NCBI RefSeq assembly: GCF_000230835.1
Contig: NZ_CM001240.1
Location: 3,669,779 to 3,733,778 of the forward strand
Direction of reading: 5' to 3'
From: Clostridium sp. DL-VIII
GTDB lineage: Bacteria > Bacillota > Clostridia > Clostridiales > Clostridiaceae
Length of the DNA stretch: 64,000 nucleotides
Under the pieces are notes generated by a model, which made no database searches, was not told the origin of the DNA, and saw only the letters and a list, made by a program, of their open reading frames with translations. The stretch's first letter is position 1; every line of letters begins with the position of its first letter. This document shows positions 1 through 8,513 of this stretch, piece by piece. A program made the translations under genes and the position numbers.

Positions 1-113
1 GAATTGACACTCCTGCTGCCTGTGGAACATTTACTGTTTAAATCACTATGCTTAGTCGATACCGAATTTAAGCTTTGAAAATTTTTAAAGTTATTTTCTG
101 ATTCATTACTCAT
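1..113 (-). CDS. N-terminal fragment of an unidentified protein (runs off left edge)
   Basis: Reading leftward from an ATG at 113, 37 codons stay open to the window edge, so only the N-terminus is visible. A good ribosome site (GAAAGGAAG) sits 6 bases before the ATG, which is why I accept it. The visible part is polar, rich in Asn, Ser and Lys (it begins MSNESENNFKNF), with no signal peptide or membrane segment. No family can be assigned from this fragment. Confidence 0.55.
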   Translation of the reverse strand, partial: MSNESENNFKNFQSLNSVSTKHSDLNSKCSTGSRSVN

Positions 114-175
114 AATAACACTTCCTTTCACAACAATATATTGTGCACTAATGCTTAGTTTTATCCGTATTTATA

Positions 176-688
176 TTATCCTAGTTTTTCATTTTTATCA
201 TAATCTAGATTATTTAATACCTCTAGAAACATATTATACATTTCTACATTCTTATCTTCATCAGAAAGAATTTTTACACCGAAGCATAAAACTAGCACAA
301 AATACATTACAAAAAAGAATGGACCTAGTTTCCTTATATAATCATCCATATATGAAAACAAGCCACTTGCTATTAATCCAGCAAAGAATGAGGCTCCAAT
401 TCCGCAACCGCCACTAGTATACGAACCAAGTTTAGATTTAATAAATATTCTTTCCATGCTTACATTCACTATTTTTTCGTTTTTAAACCATTTCTTCACT
501 TTATTGTACATAATAAATTTAGTTTTATCTTTATCATTTGTAAATCTTAGTATCATTTTAAAATCATATTTGTATTTTTTCATTATTTCAGGAGTATATA
601 TTTTATAATCTATAGTATTTTTGCTTTCTATTTTTAGAGTATTTAAGGAATAATTCTTTGTTGTTTTTGCAAGATTATTATTCTTCAT
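176..688 (-). CDS. Hypothetical membrane protein, 170 aa
   Basis: A GGAGG ribosome site precedes the ATG at 688. The first ~90 residues are basic and soluble-looking. They are followed by a Gly-rich stretch (GSYTSGGCGIGASFF) leading into a first hydrophobic segment at about residues 96-112 and a second at about 122-140, then a short acidic tail. The layout suggests an N-in membrane protein with two transmembrane helices and a cytoplasmic N-terminal domain. I do not recognise the family. It stands alone between an unrelated small gene on the right and a divergent-looking gap on the left; no function is inferred. Confidence 0.65.
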   Translation of the reverse strand: MKNNNLAKTTKNYSLNTLKIESKNTIDYKIYTPEIMKKYKYDFKMILRFTNDKDKTKFIMYNKVKKWFKNEKIVNVSMERIFIKSKLGSYTSGGCGIGASFFAGLIASGLFSYMDDYIRKLGPFFFVMYFVLVLCFGVKILSDEDKNVEMYNMFLEVLNNLDYDKNEKLG

Positions 689-838
689 TTTAATATTTCC
701 TCCAAAAACATTAATTATAAATTATTAGTGTTATAATAAAATATTCAAATTATATTGATAAATTACAAGTTTATTTTTACGATTACAGTTTTACCTCAAT
801 TTTATATAATGGTGAATTTATAATTATGTTTAAATTTT

Positions 839-878
839 AAAGAGTAGAAGTATTTTAACAAAAAAACTGCTACTCTTT
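839..878 (-). terminator. Rho-independent terminator
   Basis: A 9-bp inverted repeat (AAAGAGTAG / CTACTCTTT) with an A/T-rich loop ends in a T-containing tract when read leftward. It lies just downstream of the small gene at 903-1040 and separates it from the membrane-protein gene. Confidence 0.6.
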
Positions 879-902
879 AAATTTACTTATCTTAAAATTT
901 TA

Positions 903-1040
903 TTATTTTTTAGTATTATCTTTAGGTACATATGTAATAGTATCATCATTTCTAAGCCATGCATTTATTAAAGTCTCCGCTGCTCTTGATGCTTGCTCCT
1001 CCGTAAGAGATATTTTCTTCTCATTTGATTTTTCATTCAT
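903..1040 (-). CDS. Small hypothetical protein, 45 aa
   Basis: The ATG at 1040 is preceded by AAGGGG at good spacing; an in-frame ATG at 1049 lies inside that ribosome site and is less likely. The 45-residue product is charged, with an amphipathic central stretch (SLTEEQASRAAETLINAW) and a lysine-rich tail. It has no Cys and no membrane segment. The central helix could be an interaction segment, but I do not recognise a family. It has its own terminator downstream. Confidence 0.55.
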   Translation of the reverse strand: MNEKSNEKKISLTEEQASRAAETLINAWLRNDDTITYVPKDNTKK

Positions 1041-1083
1041 AAAATTCATCCCCTTAAATATTTTATACTGAAAAATATGATAT

Positions 1084-1722
1084 TTACATATTTTGAATTA
1101 ATCTAATAACATAACTAAGTGTGTAAAAATCTCTATCTATCTCATACTTAATATAGTTAAGCCCTTCACTTAAAGTATTCTCATCAAACTTTTCGCCTAA
1201 AATCATCATTGTCAATGTATTTATCTTTCCATCCTTTGTATCAAAGATTCTTGACTTTTTAATAAATTCATTATCCATTAGTCCAAGCACTAGTTTTTCT
1301 AAATCTTCATCTATATTAATATCAGGCATTTCGTCAAAAATACGAATTCCATTTTTAGCTTCACTTATATTTTTAGCCTCAGATAAGTCGCAGCCTACAA
1401 AAAAAGTATTTTTAAATGATGCATCTTTAAAATCTACTCCATCTAAATTAACTCCTTCAAATATAGTGTCTTCAAATTTTGCTTCTTTAAATTTACAACC
1501 TTTTAAATTTGAACCAATAAATTCAGATCCTTTAAAACTGCATCTAAAAAAATTACATTTTTTAAAGTGAGCTCCTCTTAAACTAGCGTAATCAAAATTT
1601 GAATTTGAAAAATTACAATTATAACATTTACTTCTTTTAAGATTTTTATAAATAAAATTTTTATTAGTCTTTTCAGCATTATCATAATAAAAATTTTCTG
1701 GTGCGCTTCTATTTGTTGCCAT
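1084..1722 (-). CDS. Pentapeptide-repeat protein, 212 aa
   Basis: About residues 33-118 consist of tandem A(D/N)LXX-like pentapeptides (for example CNFSNSNFDYASLRGAHF, then GSNLKGCKF and GVNLDGVDF). These predict a right-handed quadrilateral beta-helix of about 17 repeats. The remaining ~90 residues are a helical, charged C-terminal domain. Members of this superfamily range from DNA-mimicking gyrase protectors (Qnr/MfpA) to uncharacterised scaffolds. The repeat region here is short and Phe/Lys-rich rather than acidic, so a gyrase-protection role is not supported. The start follows GGAAGGAAAG. Function unknown. Confidence 0.8.
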   Translation of the reverse strand: MATNRSAPENFYYDNAEKTNKNFIYKNLKRSKCYNCNFSNSNFDYASLRGAHFKKCNFFRCSFKGSEFIGSNLKGCKFKEAKFEDTIFEGVNLDGVDFKDASFKNTFFVGCDLSEAKNISEAKNGIRIFDEMPDINIDEDLEKLVLGLMDNEFIKKSRIFDTKDGKINTLTMMILGEKFDENTLSEGLNYIKYEIDRDFYTLSYVIRLIQNM

Positions 1723-1839
1723 TAGCTCTTTCCTTCCATTAATCGAATTGTTGAATTTTCTGATTTAATCCCCTATTTATTTATATATTAGCATACTTTC
1801 ATAAAATTATATATACTAGCATAAATTTAAAAATAACAG

Positions 1840-1897
1840 AACAACTGCATAGACTTAAAATATGTGTTACAGTCATATTTTAAATTATGCAGTTGTT
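1840..1897. terminator. Long hairpin terminator, probably bidirectional
   Basis: Outer arms AACAACTGCAT / ATGCAGTTGTT enclose a second pair of arms (TTAAAATATG / CATATTTTAA) around a 9-base loop. It separates the small gene at 1915 from the pentapeptide gene and ends in TT-rich sequence. Confidence 0.65.
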
Positions 1898-1914
1898 TAA
1901 TGCTTGTTATGTCC

Positions 1915-2064
1915 TTAATATTTATTATTTATGGTTATATCTTTGCCTCTAGAAACTCTTTTTGTTCTTAAATCATCTCGCTCTCTTTCAACGTAAGATT
2001 TAACTTTGCTTTGAGACAGTTCACCAGTTTGTAAAATTAACTTATCTTTTTTATTTTTGGACAA
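1915..2064 (-). CDS. Small basic hypothetical protein, 49 aa, TTG start
   Basis: The ribosome site AAGGAG sits 9 bases before a TTG at 2064, giving a product starting MSKNKKDKLI. Two in-frame ATGs at 2070 and 2073 are only 1-4 bases from the ribosome site and are less likely starts. The product is strongly charged (a run of Lys at the N-terminus and VERERDDLRTKR in the middle), without Cys or membrane segments. I do not recognise the family; small, basic, soluble proteins like this occur in clostridial spores, but that is only an analogy. Confidence 0.5.
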   Translation of the reverse strand: MSKNKKDKLILQTGELSQSKVKSYVERERDDLRTKRVSRGKDITINNKY

Positions 2065-2197
2065 TTGCATCATCTCCTTTCTAATTTATATTATTAGTTA
2101 GGAGAGCAAAGTTATGTATGCCTTTTATAGAGAATATAATATAATAACACAAACACGATTTTAAAAACAAAGGGGTCCATAAAATAAAAAGAAATTA

Positions 2198-3523
2198 TTA
2201 CTTGGTATTCAATTTACCCTCAAGCCAATTTACAAATTGTATAGCAGTTCTTGGGGAACGTGCATTATACCACATTACCCATTTTAGTGCTTCAGCGCGA
2301 AGATATTCCTTATCGACTTCAATTCCCCTTGCTTCAACTATTCCATTAACTATTTTTAAATATTCCTTTTGATCAGGTGAATAGAATGATACAGTAATTC
2401 CAAACCTATCTGCTAATGATAGTTTTTCTTCTATTGCATCATTAGCATGTACATCGTCTCCTGCTCTTTCACTGAAGGTTTCCTTTACTAGATGCTTTCT
2501 ATTTGTAGTTGCATAAATTAATATGTTATTAGATCTATTTTCAACACCGCCTTCTAAAATAGTCTTTAGTGCTGAATAGCTCGCCTCTCCTTCTTCAAAT
2601 ACTAAATCATCTACAAATATTATAAATTTTAAATTTTTGTTCTTTAGTATTCGTATTATCTTTGTAAAATCAGCAAGCTTATTTTTATCTACTTCTATAA
2701 GTCTTAAACCCTCATCATAGAATTCATTTGTTATAGCTTTAACAGTTGATGATTTCCCAGTACCTCTTGAGCCGTATAACAAAAGATTATTGGCTGGATA
2801 ACCATTTAAAAATTGTCTTGTATTATCAATTATTATATCCTTTTGATCTTCATACCCTACTAAATCTTTTAATCTTATAGGATCTGGTGTTTCTATACCT
2901 CTTAAATATTCATTATTATCCTCATGCTCCCAGACAAAGGCTCTATAATGTCCAAATTCTCCTGTTCCATATTGTTTATAAAATGTCATAATGCTTTCAA
3001 GACATTTATCCCACTTTTCTGAGCTTAAAATACTAACTTTTAATTTATCAATTGCTTTCTTGCTATTACAGTGTAATATCTCCTTATCAAAAGCAATTAG
3101 ATTTTTAACAATATCTTCTTCAAAATCTAAAGGATTAGTTTTATGTAAAATTTCTTCTTTTATACTCTCAGTTTTAATACCACTTATAAATTGAAGGGCG
3201 CATAGCTCGTATGAAACTTGAGCTATAATACCATCATTGCCTAAATCATTACGATCAATCATATCTGTAAATGGATTGCTTTCTAGAAACATTAAATCTA
3301 CAATATACTTCTTTAAAGAGCTTCCATAAGTTTTATTTAACAATCCATAAGCGAAATCATTATATATGCTTATAGCTGTCGTTATTTCTATTTTGTCTGT
3401 ACTTAGATAATCTAGAAGTATTTTATACTTTTTTATCACTTCATCTTCTTTAAGCTTAGTAAAAATGCATAATGAGTTTATCATTATATTAGCTTTTCTC
3501 ATGTTTTCTGAATTTGTATACAT
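2198..3523 (-). CDS. DUF815-family AAA+ ATPase
   Basis: The start is the ATG at 3523 with GGGAGG 7 bases upstream; a longer frame from a TTG would begin inside that ribosome site. The C-terminal half is an AAA+ module with Walker A (LLLYGSRGTGKSS), Walker B (FIIFVDDLVFEE) and a sensor region (ILIYATTNRKHL). This arrangement is typical of DUF815, a YcaC/YifB-unrelated family of roughly 440 residues. The N-terminal ~180 residues are helical and lineage-specific. The family is predicted to be a stand-alone ATPase, but its substrate is not established. It is a single gene with no co-transcribed neighbour. Confidence 0.85.
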   Translation of the reverse strand: MYTNSENMRKANIMINSLCIFTKLKEDEVIKKYKILLDYLSTDKIEITTAISIYNDFAYGLLNKTYGSSLKKYIVDLMFLESNPFTDMIDRNDLGNDGIIAQVSYELCALQFISGIKTESIKEEILHKTNPLDFEEDIVKNLIAFDKEILHCNSKKAIDKLKVSILSSEKWDKCLESIMTFYKQYGTGEFGHYRAFVWEHEDNNEYLRGIETPDPIRLKDLVGYEDQKDIIIDNTRQFLNGYPANNLLLYGSRGTGKSSTVKAITNEFYDEGLRLIEVDKNKLADFTKIIRILKNKNLKFIIFVDDLVFEEGEASYSALKTILEGGVENRSNNILIYATTNRKHLVKETFSERAGDDVHANDAIEEKLSLADRFGITVSFYSPDQKEYLKIVNGIVEARGIEVDKEYLRAEALKWVMWYNARSPRTAIQFVNWLEGKLNTK

Positions 3524-3664
3524 CTTCTTGCCTCCCAATAATTGTTTTATTGCAAATTGCTTTTATAATTTAAAATATTAAACTATATTATAGCACTTTA
3601 ACTATCCAATTCCAAATATCAATCTATCTATTCATCTATACTATAAGAATAAGTGGAAATGTTA

Positions 3665-3692
3665 TTGACACATTACTAAATGATGTTATAAT
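3665..3692 (+). promoter_or_regulatory. Sigma-A type promoter of the purine permease
   Basis: A perfect -35 TTGACA (3665-3670) and perfect -10 TATAAT (3687-3692) are separated by 16 bases. Transcription would start near 3699, leaving a leader of about 50 bases. The leader carries an unusually G-rich stretch (GCGGGTGGGTGAGGGAG, 3709-3725). Confidence 0.8.
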
Positions 3693-3747
3693 ATTAATTG
3701 CGTTTTATGCGGGTGGGTGAGGGAGATTTGAAAGTTGAGTTGAAAGG

Positions 3748-5040
3748 ATGAAAAAATTATTTAAATTACAAGAAAACAATGTCACATTTAGAAGTGAAAT
3801 GCTTGCGGCGCTTACATCATTTTTTGCAGCAGCTTACATTATTATTGTAAATGCAAGTATATTAAGTGATTCTGGAATGAATATTAATCCATTAATAATT
3901 GCTACGGTGTTTACTTCTGTCGTCGGATGTCTTTTAGTTGCTTTTATAAGTAACACACCTCTAATCATAGTGCCTGGTATGGGCATTAATGCACTATTTA
4001 CTTACACATTAGTACAAACTTTAGGTCTTTCCTTTTACGAGGCCTTAACCTCGGTGTTTATTGCAGGAATTCTATTTGTAATTATTGCAATAACCCCATT
4101 AAGTACCATTTTGGTAAGAGCTATACCTAATAATTTGAAAGAATCTATTACCATAGGTATAGGACTTTTTATCACGTTTATTGGGCTTCAAAAATCTAAA
4201 TTAATAGTTTCGGATACGACCACATTACTTAAGCTGGGGGATCTTACGAGTCCAGAAGTATTAGCATTTATTATAATTATGATATTAACACTTGTGCTAT
4301 TTCTAAAGAAAGTACCAGGGAGTTTTCTAATTTCTATTATTTTAGGGACAATGATTTCTGTTTGCTTTGGAATTATCGATATTCATAATGTAACTTATTC
4401 CATGCCAGACTTTAATAACTATAAGGACATCTTTTTCCATTTAGATTTTGCTTCTCTTGGGAAAATTAAATTTTGGATAGGAACTTTTTCATTAACGCTA
4501 GTACTAGTTTTTGAAAATATAGGAATTATCCAAAGTCAGGTTGCAGGAATGCTAAACAGATCTGAAGCAGCTTCAAAAGCTTTAATTGCAGTATCATTTT
4601 CTACTATAACCTCTGCGCTTTTGGGATCTAGTCCAACTGTTTCTGCTGTAGAAGGAACTGCTGGGATATCAGCTGGTGGCAAAACAGGACTTACATCTTT
4701 AGCTGCTGGAATTTTGTTTTTAGTATCAATATTCTTTATACCATTAATTTCACTAATTCCAAATGCAGCAATAGCACCAATACTTATTATTCTTGGATGT
4801 TTAATGGCTCAAAATCTAAGAAATTTAAATTTTGATGATTTTAGTGAACTCATTCCGAGTTTTATTACTATAATTTCTATACCGCTAACATATAGTATTA
4901 TAGATGGAATTGCCTTTGGATTTATACTTTATCCTATCTGCAAATTGTGTAATAAAAAAGATAAGCAGCTATCAATATCCATGTATATTACTCCACTAAT
5001 TTTCTTGTTATATTTTATTGCAAATTCATTTATGCATTAA
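3748..5040 (+). CDS. Purine (guanine/hypoxanthine) permease, AzgA/NCS2 group
   Basis: A 430-residue polytopic membrane protein with about 12-13 hydrophobic segments. The N-terminus (KLFKLQENN followed by an AAYIIIVNASIL segment) and the motif SSPTVSAVEGTAGISAGGKTGLTS around residue 300 are signatures of the AzgA subfamily of nucleobase:cation symporters (PbuG/PbuO in Bacillus). These import guanine, hypoxanthine or adenine. In-frame upstream TGA excludes a longer start. The ATG overlaps the TGA of a possible 7-codon leader frame (3728-3751). Expression is monocistronic, from the promoter at 3665 to the terminator at 5051. No purine-riboswitch core is visible in the leader. Confidence 0.88.
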   Translation: MKKLFKLQENNVTFRSEMLAALTSFFAAAYIIIVNASILSDSGMNINPLIIATVFTSVVGCLLVAFISNTPLIIVPGMGINALFTYTLVQTLGLSFYEALTSVFIAGILFVIIAITPLSTILVRAIPNNLKESITIGIGLFITFIGLQKSKLIVSDTTTLLKLGDLTSPEVLAFIIIMILTLVLFLKKVPGSFLISIILGTMISVCFGIIDIHNVTYSMPDFNNYKDIFFHLDFASLGKIKFWIGTFSLTLVLVFENIGIIQSQVAGMLNRSEAASKALIAVSFSTITSALLGSSPTVSAVEGTAGISAGGKTGLTSLAAGILFLVSIFFIPLISLIPNAAIAPILIILGCLMAQNLRNLNFDDFSELIPSFITIISIPLTYSIIDGIAFGFILYPICKLCNKKDKQLSISMYITPLIFLLYFIANSFMH

Positions 5041-5050
5041 TTCAAATATT

Positions 5051-5100
5051 AAGAGATCCTATATGTGATCATTTTAATTCACATATAGGATCTCTTTTTT
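5051..5100 (+). terminator. Strong rho-independent terminator of the permease gene
   Basis: An 18-bp perfect stem (AAGAGATCCTATATGTGA and its complement) with a ~10-base loop is followed by TTTTTT. Confidence 0.9.
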
Positions 5101-5109
5101 GCGGTTATA

Positions 5110-5721
5110 TTATTCTTCAAATAAATTTTCTCCTATTAATGCAAAACTTTGAAGAAGTAAAAAACATTTAATATCAAACTTTTCATCGCTTTGTATAAGC
5201 TTCTTAGCTTCTTCCTGAGAAACTAATATTGCTTCAATACATTCATCGTCTTCTAAATGTTCATCGCTTATTTCGCCTTCACAAATGCAATATACAAAAG
5301 CTAATGATTCATCAGTCATGCCAGGTGATACATATACTTTTTCTTTACCTTTATTTTTGATTATATTTACTAATTTTAAACCTGTTTCTTCCATCAATTC
5401 TCTACTAATCGTACTCTTAGCATCTTCTCCTGGATCAATAAGACCTGCAGTTAATTCATAAATATAATCATTAATTGGTATTCTGAACTGTTTTATTATG
5501 ACTAATTTCTTTTTCTCTTTATGAAAGGCTGCAATTATTACAGCATCTACATTATCTTCCTTCTTCTCAAAAAAATTCTTTTGAATAGTATCCTTATCTT
5601 TCCTTGAAGCAATGGTCCAAGTTCTAGTATTTCCAACTTTATTTTCATATTCTGCTTCATATAATTTTAAAAATTTAGTTTCCACTAAAGTTCTTATATT
5701 TGTAACTTTATTCTTTTTCAT
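5110..5721 (-). CDS. NUDIX hydrolase, ADP-ribose pyrophosphatase-like
   Basis: The ATG at 5721 has AGGAAGG upstream and begins MKKNKVTNIRTL; longer in-frame starts lack a ribosome site. The Nudix box spans about residues 97-119 (GLIDPGEDAKSTISRELMEE then TGL), with the conserved Gly-x5-Glu and REL(M)EE(T)G residues that bind Mg2+. Enzymes of this length with an upstream beta-sheet domain usually split ADP-ribose or related nucleoside diphosphate sugars to AMP plus a sugar phosphate. The exact substrate cannot be read from the sequence. Single gene, minus strand. Confidence 0.85.
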   Translation of the reverse strand: MKKNKVTNIRTLVETKFLKLYEAEYENKVGNTRTWTIASRKDKDTIQKNFFEKKEDNVDAVIIAAFHKEKKKLVIIKQFRIPINDYIYELTAGLIDPGEDAKSTISRELMEETGLKLVNIIKNKGKEKVYVSPGMTDESLAFVYCICEGEISDEHLEDDECIEAILVSQEEAKKLIQSDEKFDIKCFLLLQSFALIGENLFEE

Positions 5722-5817
5722 ATTCTTGCTATCCTTCCTATATATAAGAATCATATTAATCATTTTAGCGTAATACAATTATACTTCAAATTTCCAGGAT
5801 GTCATACATATAAATAA

Positions 5818-5841
5818 AAAGAAGGAATAACTTCCTTCTTT
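5818..5841 (-). terminator. Terminator downstream of ispH fusion gene
   Basis: The stem GAAGGAA / TTCCTTC has a 4-base loop followed, reading leftward, by a T-rich tract. It lies 8 bases beyond the stop codon at 5849. Confidence 0.7.
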
Positions 5842-5848
5842 CTACAAA

Positions 5849-7753
5849 TTAAATATCTTTTATACTTAGGCTGATTCTCTTATTTTCTTCATCAACACTT
5901 AAAATTTTTGCTTTTATTTCTTGACCAACTTTTAATACTTCTGATGGATGTTCTATTCTGCTATGTGAAATCTTAGAAATATGAACTAATCCATCTACAC
6001 CTGGTTCTAATTCAACAAATGCTCCAAAATCATTAAGTCTTACAACTTTTCCAAGCACTATTGATTCTTCAGGATATTTTTCTTTAACATTTTCCCATGG
6101 CTTAGGCATAAGTTCTTTCATGCTTAAAGATAATTTTTTTGCTTCCTTATCAAGACCTATTATCTTAACATCAATTATTTGACCTTCTTTAAGTACATCA
6201 CTTACATTTTTAACATGATTCCAAGATATTTGAGATAAATGTAATAGTCCATCTATACCATTTACTTCAACAAATGCGCCAAAGTTTGTAAATCTTTTTA
6301 CTTCACCTTTTACAATATCACCAAGGTTGAATTTCTCCCAAGCCTTAGAATCTTCCGCATCTTTTGCTACTTCTAAAATGATTCTTCTTGATGCCACTAT
6401 TTTCACTGGATTTTTTAGAGAAAAATCTATTAACTTTACTTCTAGGTTTTTCCCTACGAATTGATTTTTATCCTCAGTAAACCTTATATCGATCTGAGAT
6501 GCTGGTATAAAGATTCTAACACCCTTATAATCAGCAATTAACCCTTTTTCCTTAGCTTCTTTTATACTAACTTCAAAAGTACTGTTTTTTGCAAACATTT
6601 CTTCAAGTTCCTTAAAAGCCTCTTCTCTTTCATATTCCAATCTTGATAATACTACATATCCATCGCTATTTTGTAATTTTATTACCTTAGCTGTAATATT
6701 ATCTCCAACATTAAGCTTTTCAGAAAGTGTTATAGGATCTTCTTTAGCTGATAACTCAGAAAAAGGAATAATCCCATCTGATTTATATCCTACAAGTGAA
6801 ACTAAAATAGAATCTCTAGTTTTTGAAAGTATTTCTCCTTGAACTTCATCACCAATAGCAAATCTCTTGTCTAATTCGTTCATTAATGATAATTGATCTT
6901 CAAAATTATTATTTTCTGTATTCATAATATCTAGTACCTCCCTAATAATCCAATCTGGTGTTGATGCACCAGCTGTAACTCCTATTTTTTTAATATTATT
7001 ATTTTTTATTAAATTTTCTGGCAGATCTTTTGCATTTTCAATGTGAATTGTATTTTCACAATTTTCTTTGGCGATTTGATATAATTTAGTTGTATTTGAA
7101 CTATTTTTTCCGCCAATTACTATCATAGCATCTGTTTCTTTTGATATTTTACTTGCACTTTTTTGTCTGACATCTGTTGCTGCACAAATAGTATTAAAGG
7201 CTAATACTTCATTTACACAACTTAAATTTCTTAAAGTTTCTTCCCAATTTTTTAATTTCTCAGTAGTTTGAGCTACTAGACATACCTTATGTGGTACTTT
7301 GTCTTCAAAGGTACCATCCTTGGTTATAATGGCTTTATCATCACACCATCCGTTTATACCTATAACTTCTGGATGATTTTTATCTCCTAATATTACTATA
7401 TGATATCCCTCTTTTGAATATTTCTTAACTTTTTTTTGAATATTCGCTACAAAAGGACATGTAGCATTTATAACAGTTAATTCCTTTTTTTCAAGTGCAT
7501 CTATAATCGCCTCAGATACACCATGAGATCTTATAACGATTACGTCACCTTTACCCAGTCTACCTATATCTTCAAATTCTATAGAAAAAATATTATTGCT
7601 TTCTAGATACTTTACAACATCATTATTATGTATTAATGGTCCTAAAGTATAAATTTTTTTATTATGTTCTTCTTGAATTTTAATGGCCTCATCTACAGCT
7701 CTTTGAACTCCAAAACAAAATCCTGCATTTTGAGCTAAAACAACTTCACGCAT
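5849..7753 (-). CDS. ispH: IspH (HMB-PP reductase) fused to four ribosomal-protein-S1 domains
   Basis: The first ~280 residues are 4-hydroxy-3-methylbut-2-enyl diphosphate reductase, the last step of the MEP isoprenoid pathway (HMB-PP to IPP and DMAPP). The three [4Fe-4S] ligands are visible as Cys13 (GFCFGV), Cys99 (NATCPF) and Cys190 (TICAAT). The C-terminal part carries four S1/OB-fold RNA-binding repeats at about 298-370, 385-455, 472-545 and 560-632. The last two are the most canonical ([20 protein letters not shown] and [20 protein letters not shown]). This fusion is the usual form in Clostridia, where it may also serve as the S1 homologue. It follows cmk by 13 bases, in one operon. Confidence 0.95.
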   Translation of the reverse strand: MREVVLAQNAGFCFGVQRAVDEAIKIQEEHNKKIYTLGPLIHNNDVVKYLESNNIFSIEFEDIGRLGKGDVIVIRSHGVSEAIIDALEKKELTVINATCPFVANIQKKVKKYSKEGYHIVILGDKNHPEVIGINGWCDDKAIITKDGTFEDKVPHKVCLVAQTTEKLKNWEETLRNLSCVNEVLAFNTICAATDVRQKSASKISKETDAMIVIGGKNSSNTTKLYQIAKENCENTIHIENAKDLPENLIKNNNIKKIGVTAGASTPDWIIREVLDIMNTENNNFEDQLSLMNELDKRFAIGDEVQGEILSKTRDSILVSLVGYKSDGIIPFSELSAKEDPITLSEKLNVGDNITAKVIKLQNSDGYVVLSRLEYEREEAFKELEEMFAKNSTFEVSIKEAKEKGLIADYKGVRIFIPASQIDIRFTEDKNQFVGKNLEVKLIDFSLKNPVKIVASRRIILEVAKDAEDSKAWEKFNLGDIVKGEVKRFTNFGAFVEVNGIDGLLHLSQISWNHVKNVSDVLKEGQIIDVKIIGLDKEAKKLSLSMKELMPKPWENVKEKYPEESIVLGKVVRLNDFGAFVELEPGVDGLVHISKISHSRIEHPSEVLKVGQEIKAKILSVDEENKRISLSIKDI

Positions 7754-7766
7754 CGTAGCCTCCTTG

Positions 7767-8420
7767 CTAGTTTTCTTTTCTTATGTATTCAGTAATTGCA
7801 TTCACAACCCCATCAATATCTAGACTAGTAGTGTCTATTTCTATGGCATCGTCAGCTTTTCTTAAAGGATCAGCAGCTCTGTGGGTATCAATATAATCTC
7901 TATCTATTATGCCCTTTAAAATTTGATCATATGAGCATTCTATGTTTTTAGCATGTAATTCATTAAATCTTCTTTTAGCTCTTTCTTCTGGACTTGCTGT
8001 TAAAAAGAACTTGAAACTTGCATCTTTTAAAACAACTGTCCCGATATCTCTTCCATCCATAATTACATCAAATTTATTTGACATCTCCTGTTGAAGTCTA
8101 ACAAGCATAGCCCTAATCTCCGGAATGCTGGCATAATTTGATACGATACTACTTATTTCTGGTGTTGTTATTTTATCTTGTACATTTTCACCATTTAATA
8201 TTAAATCATCATTTTCAAAATGCATTTCCATTTCCTTTATTAGAGTGCAAATTTCATCAACATTTTCTGGCTGCAAGTTATTTTCTTTTGATTTTAATGC
8301 TACCGCCCTGTACATTGCTCCTGTATTTATATACATTAGATTATATCTCTTACCAACTAATTTTGCTATAGTACTTTTCCCTGCTCCTGCTGGTCCGTCT
8401 ATTGCTACTGAAATTTTCAA
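7767..8420 (-). CDS. cmk: Cytidylate kinase
   Basis: Phosphorylates CMP/dCMP with ATP. The P-loop is at the very N-terminus ([12 protein letters not shown]), the NMP-binding motif [10 protein letters not shown] is near residue 100, and RRFNEL plus [13 protein letters not shown] form the lid region. GAGGAG lies 7 bases before a TTG at 8420, giving MKISVAIDG, the normal N-terminus for the family. A longer ATG frame at 8447 has no ribosome site and would add residues not found in Cmk, so TTG is preferred. It is co-transcribed with ispH (gap 13 bases), an arrangement conserved in Clostridium. Confidence 0.94.
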   Translation of the reverse strand: MKISVAIDGPAGAGKSTIAKLVGKRYNLMYINTGAMYRAVALKSKENNLQPENVDEICTLIKEMEMHFENDDLILNGENVQDKITTPEISSIVSNYASIPEIRAMLVRLQQEMSNKFDVIMDGRDIGTVVLKDASFKFFLTASPEERAKRRFNELHAKNIECSYDQILKGIIDRDYIDTHRAADPLRKADDAIEIDTTSLDIDGVVNAITEYIRKEN

Positions 8421-8513
8421 ATCGTTCTCCTCATTTCTGTATCCCATAATTTACGTCTACTATAAGATTATATAATTTTTTATCAATTCAAACAAGAAAA
8501 TATTTTTATCTTG

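Noticed and set aside
3560..3747. Purine riboswitch upstream of the permease
   Set aside because: None of the conserved three-way junction sequences or loop-loop partners is present in the ~50-base leader.
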